Notes under the pieces: model-generated
The model's input: the letters and a program-made list of their open reading frames with translations, nothing else
What the model was told of the DNA's origin: nothing
Databases searched by the model: none
Part shown: positions 26,099 through 34,536 of the stretch, piece by piece
Layout: each line of letters opens with the position of its first letter
Numbering within the stretch: the first letter of the stretch is position 1
DNA from: JAEUJM01 sp044221555
GTDB taxonomy: Bacteria > Actinomycetota > Acidimicrobiia > Acidimicrobiales > DATDAH01
Assembly (NCBI GenBank): GCA_044221555.1
Contig: JBGAOY010000015.1
Span: forward strand, 1 to 64,000
Reading direction: 5' to 3'
Length of the DNA stretch: 64,000 bases
Translations under genes and position numbers: made by a program

Positions 26099-26184
26099 GT
26101 GGCGTGCACCTCCTCCGTCGGTGCCCCTTCGGGATCCGGTTCGGTGGGTGCGGGTCCTCCGCTCGGCGGCGCAGCCTCTGGCAT
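26095..26184 (-). CDS. Candidate 29-codon mini-ORF after the GGDEF-EAL gene
   Basis: The ATG shares a base with the TGA of the GGDEF-EAL gene (TGATG) and its own TGA overlaps the next mini-ORF (ATGA). The peptide is Pro/Glu-rich and without a domain. Together with the 22-codon ORF it tiles the whole 150-base gap. Confidence 0.3.
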   Translation of the reverse strand: MPEAAPPSGGPAPTEPDPEGAPTEEVHAT

Positions 26185-28640
26185 CACGCGCGCACCCCCG
26201 CGGGGACGCGCGCCTCGAGCGGCGCGGCGGGCACGCCCCCGAGCAGCACCGCCACCTGCTCGGGCGTGGCCGGCCGGTGGAGCAGATAGCCCTGGATGAG
26301 GTCGGTGCGCATCTCCCGCAGCAGCTGGAGCTGCTCCTCGCTCTCGATGCCCTCGGCGATCACCCGCAGCCCGAGATCGTGGGCGAGCCCGACGATGGAG
26401 CGCACGATGGCACGGTCGTGGGTGTCTTCGGAGGCGAGCCCGTCGACGAACACCTTGTCGATCTTCAACACGTCGAGCGGCAGCTCGCGCAAGTGGCGCA
26501 GCGACGTCTGGCCCTGTCCGAAGTCGTCCAGCGCGAGGCGCACCCCACGTGCCCTGAGGTTGCTCATCAGCCCCACCAGCTCGCTCCCCAGCGACACCAC
26601 GTTCTCCGTGACCTCCAGGAGCAACGAGGCCGGCGGCATGGCCGTCTCGCCCATGATCCTGTCGAGGTCGGCCGAGAACCCGGGGTGGTTCAGCTGGCTG
26701 GGCGACACGTTCACACCCAGCATGAGGCGGTTCCCGCGGGGCGCCTCGCGCCACAGGGCGTGCGCTCGCATCGCCGTGCGCAGCACCCAGCGGCCGAGGT
26801 CGACGATGAGCCCCGACTCCTCGGCCATCGGGATGAGGGTGCTGGGCGGGATCGCCCCGTGCCGGGGATGGTCCCATCGCACGAGGGCCTCGACGGCGAC
26901 GATCGACTGGTCGTAGGCGCGGTAGACGGGCTGGTACACGAGGCGCAGTTGGTCTCGCTGCAAGGCGGTGCGCAGGTCGGCCTCCAGCTGCAGCCGGGTC
27001 ACCGAGGCGGTGTCGTGGCCCGCCTGGTAGAGCGCCCAACGGGCCCGGCCACTGGCCTTGGCGCGGTACATGGCCTGGTCGGCCCGGCGGACCAGCTCCG
27101 CCGGGTTGGTGAACGGCCGGGGGGCCATGGCGATGCCCACGCTGGCCGAGATGGCCACCTCGTGGCTGGCCACCACGAACGGCTCGTGGAGCGAGCGCAC
27201 CAGCCGCTCGGCGACGGTGGTCGCATCGTCGGGGCCCGCCACCCGGTCGAGCAGCACCACGAATTCGTCGCCTCCGAGCCGGCCCACGATGTCGTCCGCG
27301 GAGACGTGGCCCGCCAGCCGCTGCGCCACCGCGATCAGCAGCTCGTTGCCCGCGTCGTGGCCGAGGCTGTCGTTGACCGGCTTGAAGCGGTCGAGGTCGA
27401 TGAACAGGACCGCGGCCTGCTCGTGGGCGGGCGCCGGTCGGGTGACCGACTCCTCGAGGCGCTGGAGGAAGCGGGCCCGGTTGGGCAGGCCCGTGAGCCC
27501 GTCGTGGAACGCCCGGTGCTCGAGCTGGTCGCGCATGGCCCGCTGCTCGGCCACCAGCTGGCCGTTCCGCATGGCCACCCCCGCCTGCGCGGCCAGCAGC
27601 TCGAGGCACTCGTACTGCGCGGTCGACACGTGGGCGCCGGCGCGCGCGCCGGCCCGCAGCGACGCCGATGCGCCCAGGGCGTGGAGGGGGCTGGCCGCCA
27701 CCACCTCGAGCCCGTGGGCATCCAGGTCGTCGAGCTCGGCGGCCACCTCGCTGGCGCGGTCGGTGACCATCGTGCGGTGGGTCTCGGCGGCGGCCACCGC
27801 ACCACCGGCCGGACGTTCCGGGGCGGGAAGGGTCAGCTCGCCGGCGGACTGCGCCCCGGTGACGAACCACTCGCCGGAGGGGCGTCGCACGGCCAGGTCG
27901 ACGGTGTCGAATCCCAGGCCCAATGCAGACGTGGTGACCGCGTTGACCACCTCGACCTCCAGGCTGGTCACCCGGTGGCCGGCCTCGGCCACGGTCTCCA
28001 GGAGATGGCCCCGTTCCGAGGCGCGCTCCCAGGCGTCGCGTTGGCCCCGGATGTCGATCAGCAGCTGCTCGGAGAGGTAGCCGGCAGGGATGGTGACCAG
28101 CAGGATGACGCCGATGCGCTGCACGGCCACCTCGACAGCGACCAGGACGTCGGTCTCCGAGGTCCCGGCGGCGTTGACCATCAACACGAGGTAGGCCAGC
28201 GACACCAGCGCCCACACGACCATGGCGCCCCGCAGGCGGTAGCGGAGCGCCCCCTCGAGCACCGGCACGACCAACAGCACCCACATCACGTCCCGGCCGG
28301 TCACGTCGAGCGCCGTGGCCAGGGTGAGCACGAGGAAGGCGTCGGCGGAGATCTCGGCCAACGAGAGCACGGCCTGCCGGCGGCGGCTGTCGGCGTGCTC
28401 GGCGGCGATCGACACCAGGCTGATCAGGCCGGCCACACCGGCCAGCAGCAGTCCCACCATCCATCCGGAGAAGGGCAGGGCGGGATCGCCCGGCCCGGGC
28501 CGGTACGTCGCGAATTGCATGAACAGCAGCGCGGCGGCGATGAACCGCATGCGCCGGAGGGCCGAGCTGATCACCTGGGACGACCGGCGGGGGTCCTCCC
28601 GGCCCGCCCGGCCGCCTGCGCCCGCCTCCGCCTCAGCCAT
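26184..28640 (-). CDS. Membrane GGDEF-EAL c-di-GMP signalling protein
   Basis: The 818-residue protein has about six N-terminal helices (residues 30-190), a GAF-like region (about 205-375), a GGDEF domain (GRLGGDEF near 455) and an EAL domain (VEALVRWDHP near 583, NVSPSQL, LLEVTEN, DDFGQGQTSL near 700, KIDKVFVDG, IAEGIE, QGYLLHRP). Active-site residues of both catalytic domains appear intact, so it could make and degrade c-di-GMP. No RxxD inhibitory site precedes GGDEF. The start overlaps the sipW stop by eight bases, tying c-di-GMP signalling to matrix export. Confidence 0.92.
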   Translation of the reverse strand: MAEAEAGAGGRAGREDPRRSSQVISSALRRMRFIAAALLFMQFATYRPGPGDPALPFSGWMVGLLLAGVAGLISLVSIAAEHADSRRRQAVLSLAEISADAFLVLTLATALDVTGRDVMWVLLVVPVLEGALRYRLRGAMVVWALVSLAYLVLMVNAAGTSETDVLVAVEVAVQRIGVILLVTIPAGYLSEQLLIDIRGQRDAWERASERGHLLETVAEAGHRVTSLEVEVVNAVTTSALGLGFDTVDLAVRRPSGEWFVTGAQSAGELTLPAPERPAGGAVAAAETHRTMVTDRASEVAAELDDLDAHGLEVVAASPLHALGASASLRAGARAGAHVSTAQYECLELLAAQAGVAMRNGQLVAEQRAMRDQLEHRAFHDGLTGLPNRARFLQRLEESVTRPAPAHEQAAVLFIDLDRFKPVNDSLGHDAGNELLIAVAQRLAGHVSADDIVGRLGGDEFVVLLDRVAGPDDATTVAERLVRSLHEPFVVASHEVAISASVGIAMAPRPFTNPAELVRRADQAMYRAKASGRARWALYQAGHDTASVTRLQLEADLRTALQRDQLRLVYQPVYRAYDQSIVAVEALVRWDHPRHGAIPPSTLIPMAEESGLIVDLGRWVLRTAMRAHALWREAPRGNRLMLGVNVSPSQLNHPGFSADLDRIMGETAMPPASLLLEVTENVVSLGSELVGLMSNLRARGVRLALDDFGQGQTSLRHLRELPLDVLKIDKVFVDGLASEDTHDRAIVRSIVGLAHDLGLRVIAEGIESEEQLQLLREMRTDLIQGYLLHRPATPEQVAVLLGGVPAAPLEARVPAGVRA

Positions 28641-29238
28641 GGCGAGACCGTCGGGTCGGGCGCAGCGCGGCCCAGAGGGCGAGCAGGGTGCCGAGCACCC
28701 ACAGGCTCAGCAGGGGCAGGTTGCCCTCCTCCACCCAGACCCGGGGGAGGCCGACGGCGGGCACCAGCAGGCGTCCCACCCCCTCTACGTCGGCCGGCTT
28801 CACCCGGTACGAGTCGCTGACGCGGTTGGCATCGCCTCTCGTCTGGTAGGTGCCGTTGGGGTTGACCTTGTCGATGCGGTGGGTCAGGCGGCCACCGGGC
28901 CGGACCGGGTCGGCGAAGGTGATGACGGCACCCTCCTCGAGGCCCCGGCCCCCGTCCTCCGGGGTGGCCGACAGCACGATGTCGCCCTGGTTGATGCTGG
29001 GCTGCATCGATCCGGTGGTCACCACGAGCGGCGTCCAGCCCACGAGCAGGCGCACGACGAGCACCCAGACGACGAGGCAGGCCACGATCGAGAGGTAGAA
29101 CCAGCAGATCAGGCTGGCCGCCGGCGCGGCGCGAGCCAGCACGCCCGGGCCCCGCTCGCCGGTCCGCCCCTTATCGGTGGCGGGTTCGTCCGCCACTGAT
29201 GGAACGGCCGGCCCGGTGACGGTCATCTCCAGTGCCAT
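28633..29238 (-). CDS. sipW: SipW-type (S26B) signal peptidase I
   Basis: The 201-residue protein has a hydrophobic helix (about residues 44-66), the catalytic Ser77 in TTGSMQPSINQGD, and His120 in RLTHRID where bacterial Lep enzymes have Lys. This Ser-His dyad is the ER/archaeal/SipW type. A second helix lies at 174-192. SipW enzymes remove the special signal peptides of TasA-like proteins, and such proteins lie on both sides. The ATG at 29238 is chosen because GAGG sits six bases upstream; ATGs at 29253 and 29226 are alternatives. First gene of the minus-strand unit. Confidence 0.88.
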   Translation of the reverse strand: MALEMTVTGPAVPSVADEPATDKGRTGERGPGVLARAAPAASLICWFYLSIVACLVVWVLVVRLLVGWTPLVVTTGSMQPSINQGDIVLSATPEDGGRGLEEGAVITFADPVRPGGRLTHRIDKVNPNGTYQTRGDANRVSDSYRVKPADVEGVGRLLVPAVGLPRVWVEEGNLPLLSLWVLGTLLALWAALRPTRRSRHG

Positions 29239-29323
29239 GCGATCCTCGCCCATCCATCGGCCGCAAGGCTCACGAGGCGAGGACTTGACGCGACATTCGC
29301 CGGGCCGGGTGTTCCGAGTGGTG

Positions 29324-29347
29324 CAAATGGGCCAATCGGACCATTTG
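29324..29347. promoter_or_regulatory. Operator-like inverted repeat in the sipW/TasA-like divergent region
   Basis: CAAATGG (29324-29330) and CCATTTG (29341-29347) are perfect 7-bp arms with a 10-base spacer, so the half-sites are 17 bases apart centre to centre. They stand out as AT-rich within a high-GC genome and lie in the 186-bp divergent region that should drive both halves of the locus. Confidence 0.4.
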
Positions 29348-29424
29348 GATACGGCCGGTTGCGGCCGACAGGGAGCGCACGAGTGGGGCGGACGCGGTGC
29401 ACCCGAGATCGGAGCAGTCGGACT

Positions 29425-30009
29425 GTGGAGAAGAAGCGGCAGGATCAGGCTCGCCGGGCGTGGCTCTATCGGGGATTGGCGGTCGTGGCCTCGCTGGGCT
29501 TCGTGAGCGTCCTCGTGGTCAGCAGCTCGCGGGCGGCGTTCGTGGACACCACGGACAACGCCACCAACACGTTCAGTGCCGGTGACGTCGTCTTGAACGA
29601 CGACGACACCGGCAGCGTGCTGTTCAACGTCGCCAACCTGGCGCCGGGCGACAGCCGGACCCGTTGCATCGCCGTCACCTACACCGGGTCCCTGACCGCC
29701 GACGTGCACCTCTACGGGACCGTGGGGGGGACCGGCCTGGCCCAGTACCTGGACCTCGACATCGACGTCGGCAGCGGCGGCGACTTCGCCTCCTGCACCG
29801 GCTTCGCGTCGTCCTCGACCCTCTTCAACGGAACGCTCGCGGCCTTCGGTGGCGCGCACACCAACTTCGTCAACGGCCTCGGCGGCTTCGCCGGCGCCAC
29901 GAACCCGACCACCCGGACCTACCGGGTGACGGTGACCCTGCAGGACGTCAACGCCGCCCAGGGCCTGTCGGCGACGGCCGGGTTCACCTGGGAAGCCCAG
30001 AACGTCTGA
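29425..30009 (+). CDS. TasA-like matrix protein with SipW-cognate signal
   Basis: This 194-residue protein has a basic N-terminus, a helix at about 15-33 and the SipW-cognate junction SRAAFVDTTDNATNTFSAGDVVLNDDDTG, with cleavage likely after SRA (residue 37). The mature 157 residues are Thr/Gly/Ser-rich beta strands with Cys pairs at TRCIAVTY and ASCTGF, as in the TasA-like protein at 25.4 kb. It probably forms extracellular fibres or a surface layer. The GTG at 29425 has GGAG ten bases upstream; a longer GTG start at 29359 is unlikely. The signal-peptidase fusion gene follows after 18 bases. Confidence 0.8.
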   Translation: MEKKRQDQARRAWLYRGLAVVASLGFVSVLVVSSSRAAFVDTTDNATNTFSAGDVVLNDDDTGSVLFNVANLAPGDSRTRCIAVTYTGSLTADVHLYGTVGGTGLAQYLDLDIDVGSGGDFASCTGFASSSTLFNGTLAAFGGAHTNFVNGLGGFAGATNPTTRTYRVTVTLQDVNAAQGLSATAGFTWEAQNV

Positions 30010-30027
30010 CGGGTCGCGGTCGATCCG

Positions 30028-32496
30028 GTGGACCGCGGACCCGTGACACCCACGCCTCCGCCCGGGCCCGAGCGGCCCCGTGGAGCGGGCGACGGGCCCG
30101 AGCGGCCCCGTGGAGCGGGCGACGGGCCCGAGCGGCCCCGTGGAGCGGGCGGCGGGCGGGCGCCCACCGTCGGGCGGTTCGCGGCCGGCCTCGTCGGGCT
30201 GTTCGTCGTCACCACGGTCGGCTGGATGGGGCTGTGGGCGGCGGCGACCACGTTCCTCTACGGCTCGGTGCCGGTGGTGGTGTCGTCGGGGTCGATGGCC
30301 CCCGCCCTCGACGTGGGCGACCTGGTGGTGGTCGAGCCGTACCACGGGCAGGGCATCCACACCGGCACCGTGGTGGTGTTCGACGACCAGGCTGCGGGCC
30401 GATCGACCATCCACCGTGTGGTGAAGGTGAAGGACGACGGCACCTTCACCACACGCGGCGATGCCAACCCCGTCGCCGACTCGACGCCGCTCGAGCTCTC
30501 TGAGGTCGATGCCTCGGGTCGATTCCTGCTGCCCCGCATGGGCCTTCCGATCGTGTGGGCCCAACAGGGCCGCTGGTTGCTGGTGGTGCTGGCGCTGGCC
30601 GGCCTGGTGCTCGCGGTGTGGCTGGCCCGGTTCGCGTTGCTCGACATCCACGACCCCTGGCTGGCCGGCACGGTGCCCGAGCCGGGCACGGGGCCCACCC
30701 TGCCGCAGCGCCTCGTCGACGCGCTGGAGCGGGCGCGGGTCACGATCGGTGAGGTGGGGGTGCCCCGGGGGCTGGCCCATGTGGCCCGCCGGCGGACGGC
30801 CGAGGTCGCGGCGGTGCTGTTGGCCGTCGTCCTCGCCCACGCCACGGTCACCGCGTACGCCGCCTTCGCCGACACCACGGCGAACGGCCCCAACCAGTTC
30901 GCCGCCGACACGCTCACGCCCCCGAGTGGACTGTCGGTGGCCGCCTCGGGGTGTGGGGGCGCGTCGGCCATCGTCGAGGTCGACTCAGCGACGGCCGTGA
31001 ACTCCGCCAGCGGCGCCAGCGTCGTCGTCAGCCGTCCCGCCACCGCGCAGGTGGGCAACCTCCTGGTGGCGCAGGTCGCGTTCCACACGCACAGCTTCGT
31101 GGGAACGATCAGCCCGCCCTCGGGGTGGACGACCGTCCGGGTGGACAACGACAGCAACCACGAGATCCAGGGGGTGTTCTGGAAGTTCGTGTCGGCCTCC
31201 GAGCCGGCGACCTACACCTTCACCAACACCACCGCGGACACCGGCCGGGAGGGCTCGGGCGGGATCGTCGCCTATGACGGTGTCGACACCGTCACGCCGA
31301 TCGACGCGCATGGTGCCACCGTGTACCCCGCGGGCGGGTCGTCCATCACGGCTCCCTCCCTCAACACGACCGTGCCCGGCACCCGGCTGCTCACCCTCGT
31401 CGGCCAGCGGGCCAATGGGCCGGTGACTCCGCCCACCGGCATGACCGAGCGCTTCGAGGTCACGTCGAGCAACCAGAACCTGGTCGAGTTCTCGGACCAA
31501 GCCGTCTCCGCCGCCGGCGCCACCGGAACCCGCACCGCGACGTCGGCGGACAACGGCTCGTCGGTGGCCCAGTCGGTGGCGCTCCGCCCGCTCCAGGTCG
31601 CCAGCGTGGGCTCGGCGGGGGTGGGCAGCGCGACCAACGGCGACACCTCGACGATCTCGCTGCCGGTCCCTGCGGCCGCCGCCGCCGGTGACGTGCTGGT
31701 CGCCCACGTGGTGCTGCACAGCCACGTGTTCGGTGCGAATCCTCTGCCGGCGCCGTCGGGGTGGACGCGGGTCCGCACCGACAGCGACAACAGCCACGTG
31801 ATCGCGGCGGTGTTCTGGCGGGTGGCCACGGGCTCCGAGCCGGCGTCCTACACGTTCACCAACAACTCGGGGGACACCACCCAGCAGGCCACCGGGGCGA
31901 TCATGGCCTACCGCGGTGTGGACACGGCCCATCCCATCGACGCCCACGCGGGGACGACCGCGGTCACCGGCGCCGACACGCTGGTCGCCCCCTCGGTCAC
32001 CACGACACGGCCCAACACGCGCCTGCTCTCGCTCGTGGGCGTCTACGGCAACGACCAGGGCCCGGCCACGCCACCGGCATCGATGACCGAGCGCTACGAG
32101 GACACCGTGGTGAGCGAGCTGTCTGTGGTCGAGACGCTGGGCGAGGCCGCCGACGAGCGCCTGCCGGCCGCCGGTGCCAGTGGCACCCGCTCGACGACCG
32201 TTCCCAACACGGACACGTCGGTGGCCCAGGCCATCGCCCTTCGACCCGACACCGGTGAGCCGAACGCCGACCTGACGTGGACGCCGTCGGCGTCGGCGGC
32301 AGTGGACGGCTACATCGTCGAGCGGTGGATCGGGGGAGTGCTGGACAGCTCGACCACGGTCACCCCGGGCACCGCTTCGTCGTACACCGACGGCCCCCTC
32401 GTGTCGGGCACGACCTACACCTACCGGGTGATCGCCACGGCTGGGAACTGGCGATCGGCGCCGCTGACCACCACGTACACGCCGGCCAACTGCTGA
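30028..32496 (+). CDS. Signal peptidase (SipW type) fused to TasA-type anchor, tandem beta repeats and FN3
   Basis: This 822-residue protein starts with a cytosolic linker holding three GPERPRGAGD repeats (residues 13-42). A helix (48-72) and an S26B peptidase domain follow, with Ser89 in SSGSMAPALDVGD and His129 in STIHRVV. After a helix at about 190-210 and a cytosolic loop comes a third helix ending TAYAAFADTTANGPNQFAADTL, a SipW-cognate signal with a likely cut after Ala278. The remaining 544 residues hold two homologous beta domains (about 305-530 and 535-750; each has PPSGWT/PSGWTRV, YTFTN, AYDGVD/AYRGVD, DAHAG, VALRP) and an FN3-like domain ending in Cys. Protease and substrate are thus in one chain. 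GTG start; 30043 is an alternative. Confidence 0.85.
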   Translation: MDRGPVTPTPPPGPERPRGAGDGPERPRGAGDGPERPRGAGGGRAPTVGRFAAGLVGLFVVTTVGWMGLWAAATTFLYGSVPVVVSSGSMAPALDVGDLVVVEPYHGQGIHTGTVVVFDDQAAGRSTIHRVVKVKDDGTFTTRGDANPVADSTPLELSEVDASGRFLLPRMGLPIVWAQQGRWLLVVLALAGLVLAVWLARFALLDIHDPWLAGTVPEPGTGPTLPQRLVDALERARVTIGEVGVPRGLAHVARRRTAEVAAVLLAVVLAHATVTAYAAFADTTANGPNQFAADTLTPPSGLSVAASGCGGASAIVEVDSATAVNSASGASVVVSRPATAQVGNLLVAQVAFHTHSFVGTISPPSGWTTVRVDNDSNHEIQGVFWKFVSASEPATYTFTNTTADTGREGSGGIVAYDGVDTVTPIDAHGATVYPAGGSSITAPSLNTTVPGTRLLTLVGQRANGPVTPPTGMTERFEVTSSNQNLVEFSDQAVSAAGATGTRTATSADNGSSVAQSVALRPLQVASVGSAGVGSATNGDTSTISLPVPAAAAAGDVLVAHVVLHSHVFGANPLPAPSGWTRVRTDSDNSHVIAAVFWRVATGSEPASYTFTNNSGDTTQQATGAIMAYRGVDTAHPIDAHAGTTAVTGADTLVAPSVTTTRPNTRLLSLVGVYGNDQGPATPPASMTERYEDTVVSELSVVETLGEAADERLPAAGASGTRSTTVPNTDTSVAQAIALRPDTGEPNADLTWTPSASAAVDGYIVERWIGGVLDSSTTVTPGTASSYTDGPLVSGTTYTYRVIATAGNWRSAPLTTTYTPANC
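30064..30153 (+). repeat. Three 30-bp tandem repeats coding GPERPRGAGD
   Basis: Units 30064-30093, 30094-30123 and 30124-30153 are identical except for the last codon (GAC, GAC, GGC). They encode the cytosolic linker of the fusion protein and could vary in copy number without shifting frame. Confidence 0.9.
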
Positions 32497-32551
32497 GCCG
32501 GCGCTCGCGCTCGACCTCTCCCGGCCCCTGCGGCGCCCAGTCGTCGACCGA

Positions 32552-32557
32552 TAGGGT
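32552..32557 (+). promoter_or_regulatory. Leaderless -10 (TAGGGT) of the acyl-CoA synthetase gene
   Basis: TAGGGT lies 8 bases before the GTG at 32566, with no Shine-Dalgarno. Confidence 0.6.
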
Positions 32558-32565
32558 CGGCGCCC

Positions 32566-34047
32566 GTGAACCCCTTCGCGAGGGCCCGGTTCGTCGTGGC
32601 CCGTGATCAGACCCTCGGTACCCTGCTCGCCCGGTTGGCGGCGTTCCACGGCGACGGCCGCCTCGTCACCGAGGCCGGCGGCGAGGAGCTCACCTACGCC
32701 GCCGCCGCCGATCGGGTGGCGCGCTGGGCGGGGGCGGTGGCCGAGCGGGTGTCGCCGGGCGATCGCGTGGTGCTCGTCCTCCCGAACGGCTACGACCTGC
32801 TCCTGGCCTGCCTGGCGGTGTCGCGGGCGGGTGCCATCCCGGTGCCGGTCAACGACCGCATGCGCCCCGACGAGGTCGAGCACGTGGTGGAGGACTCCGG
32901 CGCCCACCTGATCGTCCGCGACCTGGCCGACCTCGACGGTGCCGAGCCCCTGGCCGACGCGGTGGCGGCCGACCCGTCCGACGTGGCCGCGCTCTTCTAC
33001 ACCTCGGGCACCACCGGCAAGCCGAAGGGGGCCGAGCTCACCCACCGGGCCCTGATCGGCGGTGTGACCGCCGGTGCCGCCAACCCCGACTGGCTACGCC
33101 ACGACGAGGCGGTGGTGGGGCTGCCCATCGCCCACATCATGGGCTTCGCCGCCCTCGTCGGTCTGGGCTGCGCCGGCATCGCCGTCTACTTCGTCCCCCA
33201 CTTCCGGCCCATCGACGTGCTCGACGCCCTCGAGACCCGCAAGTCGTCGCTGTTCATCGGCGTGCCGGCGATGTACCGGATGATGTCCGAGGCCGGTGCG
33301 GCCGAGCGCGACCTCAGCTCCGTGCGGGCCTGGATCTCGGGCGCCGACGCCATGCCGCCCGACCTGGCCGCCGAGTTCCGGCGCTACGGCGCCATCGCCC
33401 ACCTCCCCGGCATCGGCTCGGTCGGCGACGCCCTGTTCGTCGAGGGCTACGGCATGGTCGAGACCGGTGGTGCGGCCGCGGCGAAGCTGTCCATGCCCGT
33501 GGTCGGCGAGTCCCTGCTCCCGCTGCCCGGGTACACCTTCCGCGTGGTCGACGAACTCGGCCACGACGTGGCGGTGGGCGGCGAGGGCGAGCTGTGGATG
33601 AAGGGGCCCGGCGTCCTGAAGGGGTACTGGGGCAGCCCCGAGGCCACCGCCGACGCGGTGACCGCCGACGGCTGGCTGCGCACCGGCGACCTGGTGCGCA
33701 AGGGGATGTTGGGAACGGCCACCTTCGCGGGCCGCAAGAAGGACGTGTTCATGCACGGCGGCTACTCGGTGTACGCCCGCGAGGTCGAGCAGGCGCTCGA
33801 GGAGCACCCCGAGGTGCTCGAGGCCGCCGTGGTGGGGCTCCCCGACGAGCGCAAGGGCGCCATCCCCGCGGCTGCGGTGCGGGTGTCCGACGGGGCCGCG
33901 CTCACCGCCGACGAGCTCGTCGAGTGGGCGGGCGAGCGCCTGTCGTCCTACAAGGCGCCGCAACGCGTCCTGGTGGTGGACGACCTGCCCCGCACGGGCA
34001 CCACCAAGGTGCAGAAGAAGGAAGTCATCGCCCTGTTCGATGCGTGA
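32566..34047 (+). CDS. Acyl-CoA synthetase (AMP-binding family)
   Basis: This 493-residue ANL-superfamily enzyme has the P-loop YTSGTTGKPKGAELTH (about residues 145-160), GYGMVETGG (about 298), the hinge TGDLVRKG and the C-terminal lysine in RTGTTKVQKKEV. It should activate a carboxylic acid to acyl-AMP and then acyl-CoA. The compact length and PIAHIMGF segment suit medium or long chain fatty acids, but the substrate is undetermined. Leaderless GTG start. It is convergent with the anchored protein at 34078, so not in an operon with sucCD. Confidence 0.9.
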   Translation: MNPFARARFVVARDQTLGTLLARLAAFHGDGRLVTEAGGEELTYAAAADRVARWAGAVAERVSPGDRVVLVLPNGYDLLLACLAVSRAGAIPVPVNDRMRPDEVEHVVEDSGAHLIVRDLADLDGAEPLADAVAADPSDVAALFYTSGTTGKPKGAELTHRALIGGVTAGAANPDWLRHDEAVVGLPIAHIMGFAALVGLGCAGIAVYFVPHFRPIDVLDALETRKSSLFIGVPAMYRMMSEAGAAERDLSSVRAWISGADAMPPDLAAEFRRYGAIAHLPGIGSVGDALFVEGYGMVETGGAAAAKLSMPVVGESLLPLPGYTFRVVDELGHDVAVGGEGELWMKGPGVLKGYWGSPEATADAVTADGWLRTGDLVRKGMLGTATFAGRKKDVFMHGGYSVYAREVEQALEEHPEVLEAAVVGLPDERKGAIPAAAVRVSDGAALTADELVEWAGERLSSYKAPQRVLVVDDLPRTGTTKVQKKEVIALFDA

Positions 34048-34077
34048 CCCGCACGCTGACGGGTGGCCGGGGGCTCG

Positions 34078-34530
34078 CTAGGGGGACGTGCGCAGGTCGA
34101 CCACCAGGCGCTCGTCGGCGGTGACCTCGACGGGGTACTGGGTGAGGCCCTCGCCGTCGGCGGGGAAGGTGACGGCGTCGTCGCAGCTCGAACGGAACCC
34201 GGCGGTGTCGGCGTCCCACACGGCCAGGCAGTCGTCGGTGCCGGGCACGCGCGCCTCGAACGCCAACCAGCCCTGGTTCTGGGAATCGCCGAGGTGCTGG
34301 ACGTAGATGTCGCGGCTGCCGCCGGACGCGTCGTTGAACGCGAGCGGCCGCCCGTCGCCGTCGGCGATCTCCCGGGCCAGGCCCTCGGTGTACCCGGCGT
34401 TGAACTCGTCGTCGCCCACCCGCACGTCGGCCTGTCCGGACGAGGCGAGCTGCAGCACCAGCCACCCCGTGCCCAGGCCGACCACAACGGCCACGACGGC
34501 GATCAGGACGGCTTTGGTGCCCTTGCTCAT
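34078..34530 (-). CDS. Membrane-anchored protein of unknown function
   Basis: The 150-residue protein has one N-terminal helix (AVLIAVVAVVVGLGTGWLVLQ, residues 7-27) and an exported domain of about 120 residues. Two Cys lie in DDCLAVWDADTAGFRSSCDDAV, followed by FPADGEGLTQYPVEV. That block recalls the second half of a Rieske domain, but the ligand His residues are absent, so iron-sulfur binding is unlikely and a disulfide is more probable. It is divergent from the B12-domain gene across only 21 bases and probably shares its promoter region. Confidence 0.75.
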   Translation of the reverse strand: MSKGTKAVLIAVVAVVVGLGTGWLVLQLASSGQADVRVGDDEFNAGYTEGLAREIADGDGRPLAFNDASGGSRDIYVQHLGDSQNQGWLAFEARVPGTDDCLAVWDADTAGFRSSCDDAVTFPADGEGLTQYPVEVTADERLVVDLRTSP

Positions 34531-34536
34531 GCCCTC

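Noticed and set aside
25353..28820. 1155-codon plus-strand open frame opposite the GGDEF-EAL and sipW genes
   Set aside because: It is an antisense shadow of high-GC genes: composition rich in His, Gln, Arg and Gly, no domains, and it runs through three well-supported minus-strand genes.
29285..29290. TTGACG as a -35 box for the TasA-like gene
   Set aside because: No TAnnnT hexamer lies at the matching 16-19 base spacing.
30064..30153. CRISPR-like direct repeats
   Set aside because: Units are contiguous with no spacers and are in-frame coding repeats; no CRISPR array or cas gene is present in the window.
34078..34530. Rieske iron-sulfur protein
   Set aside because: The overall shape is suggestive but the Cys-x-His ligand pairs are missing.
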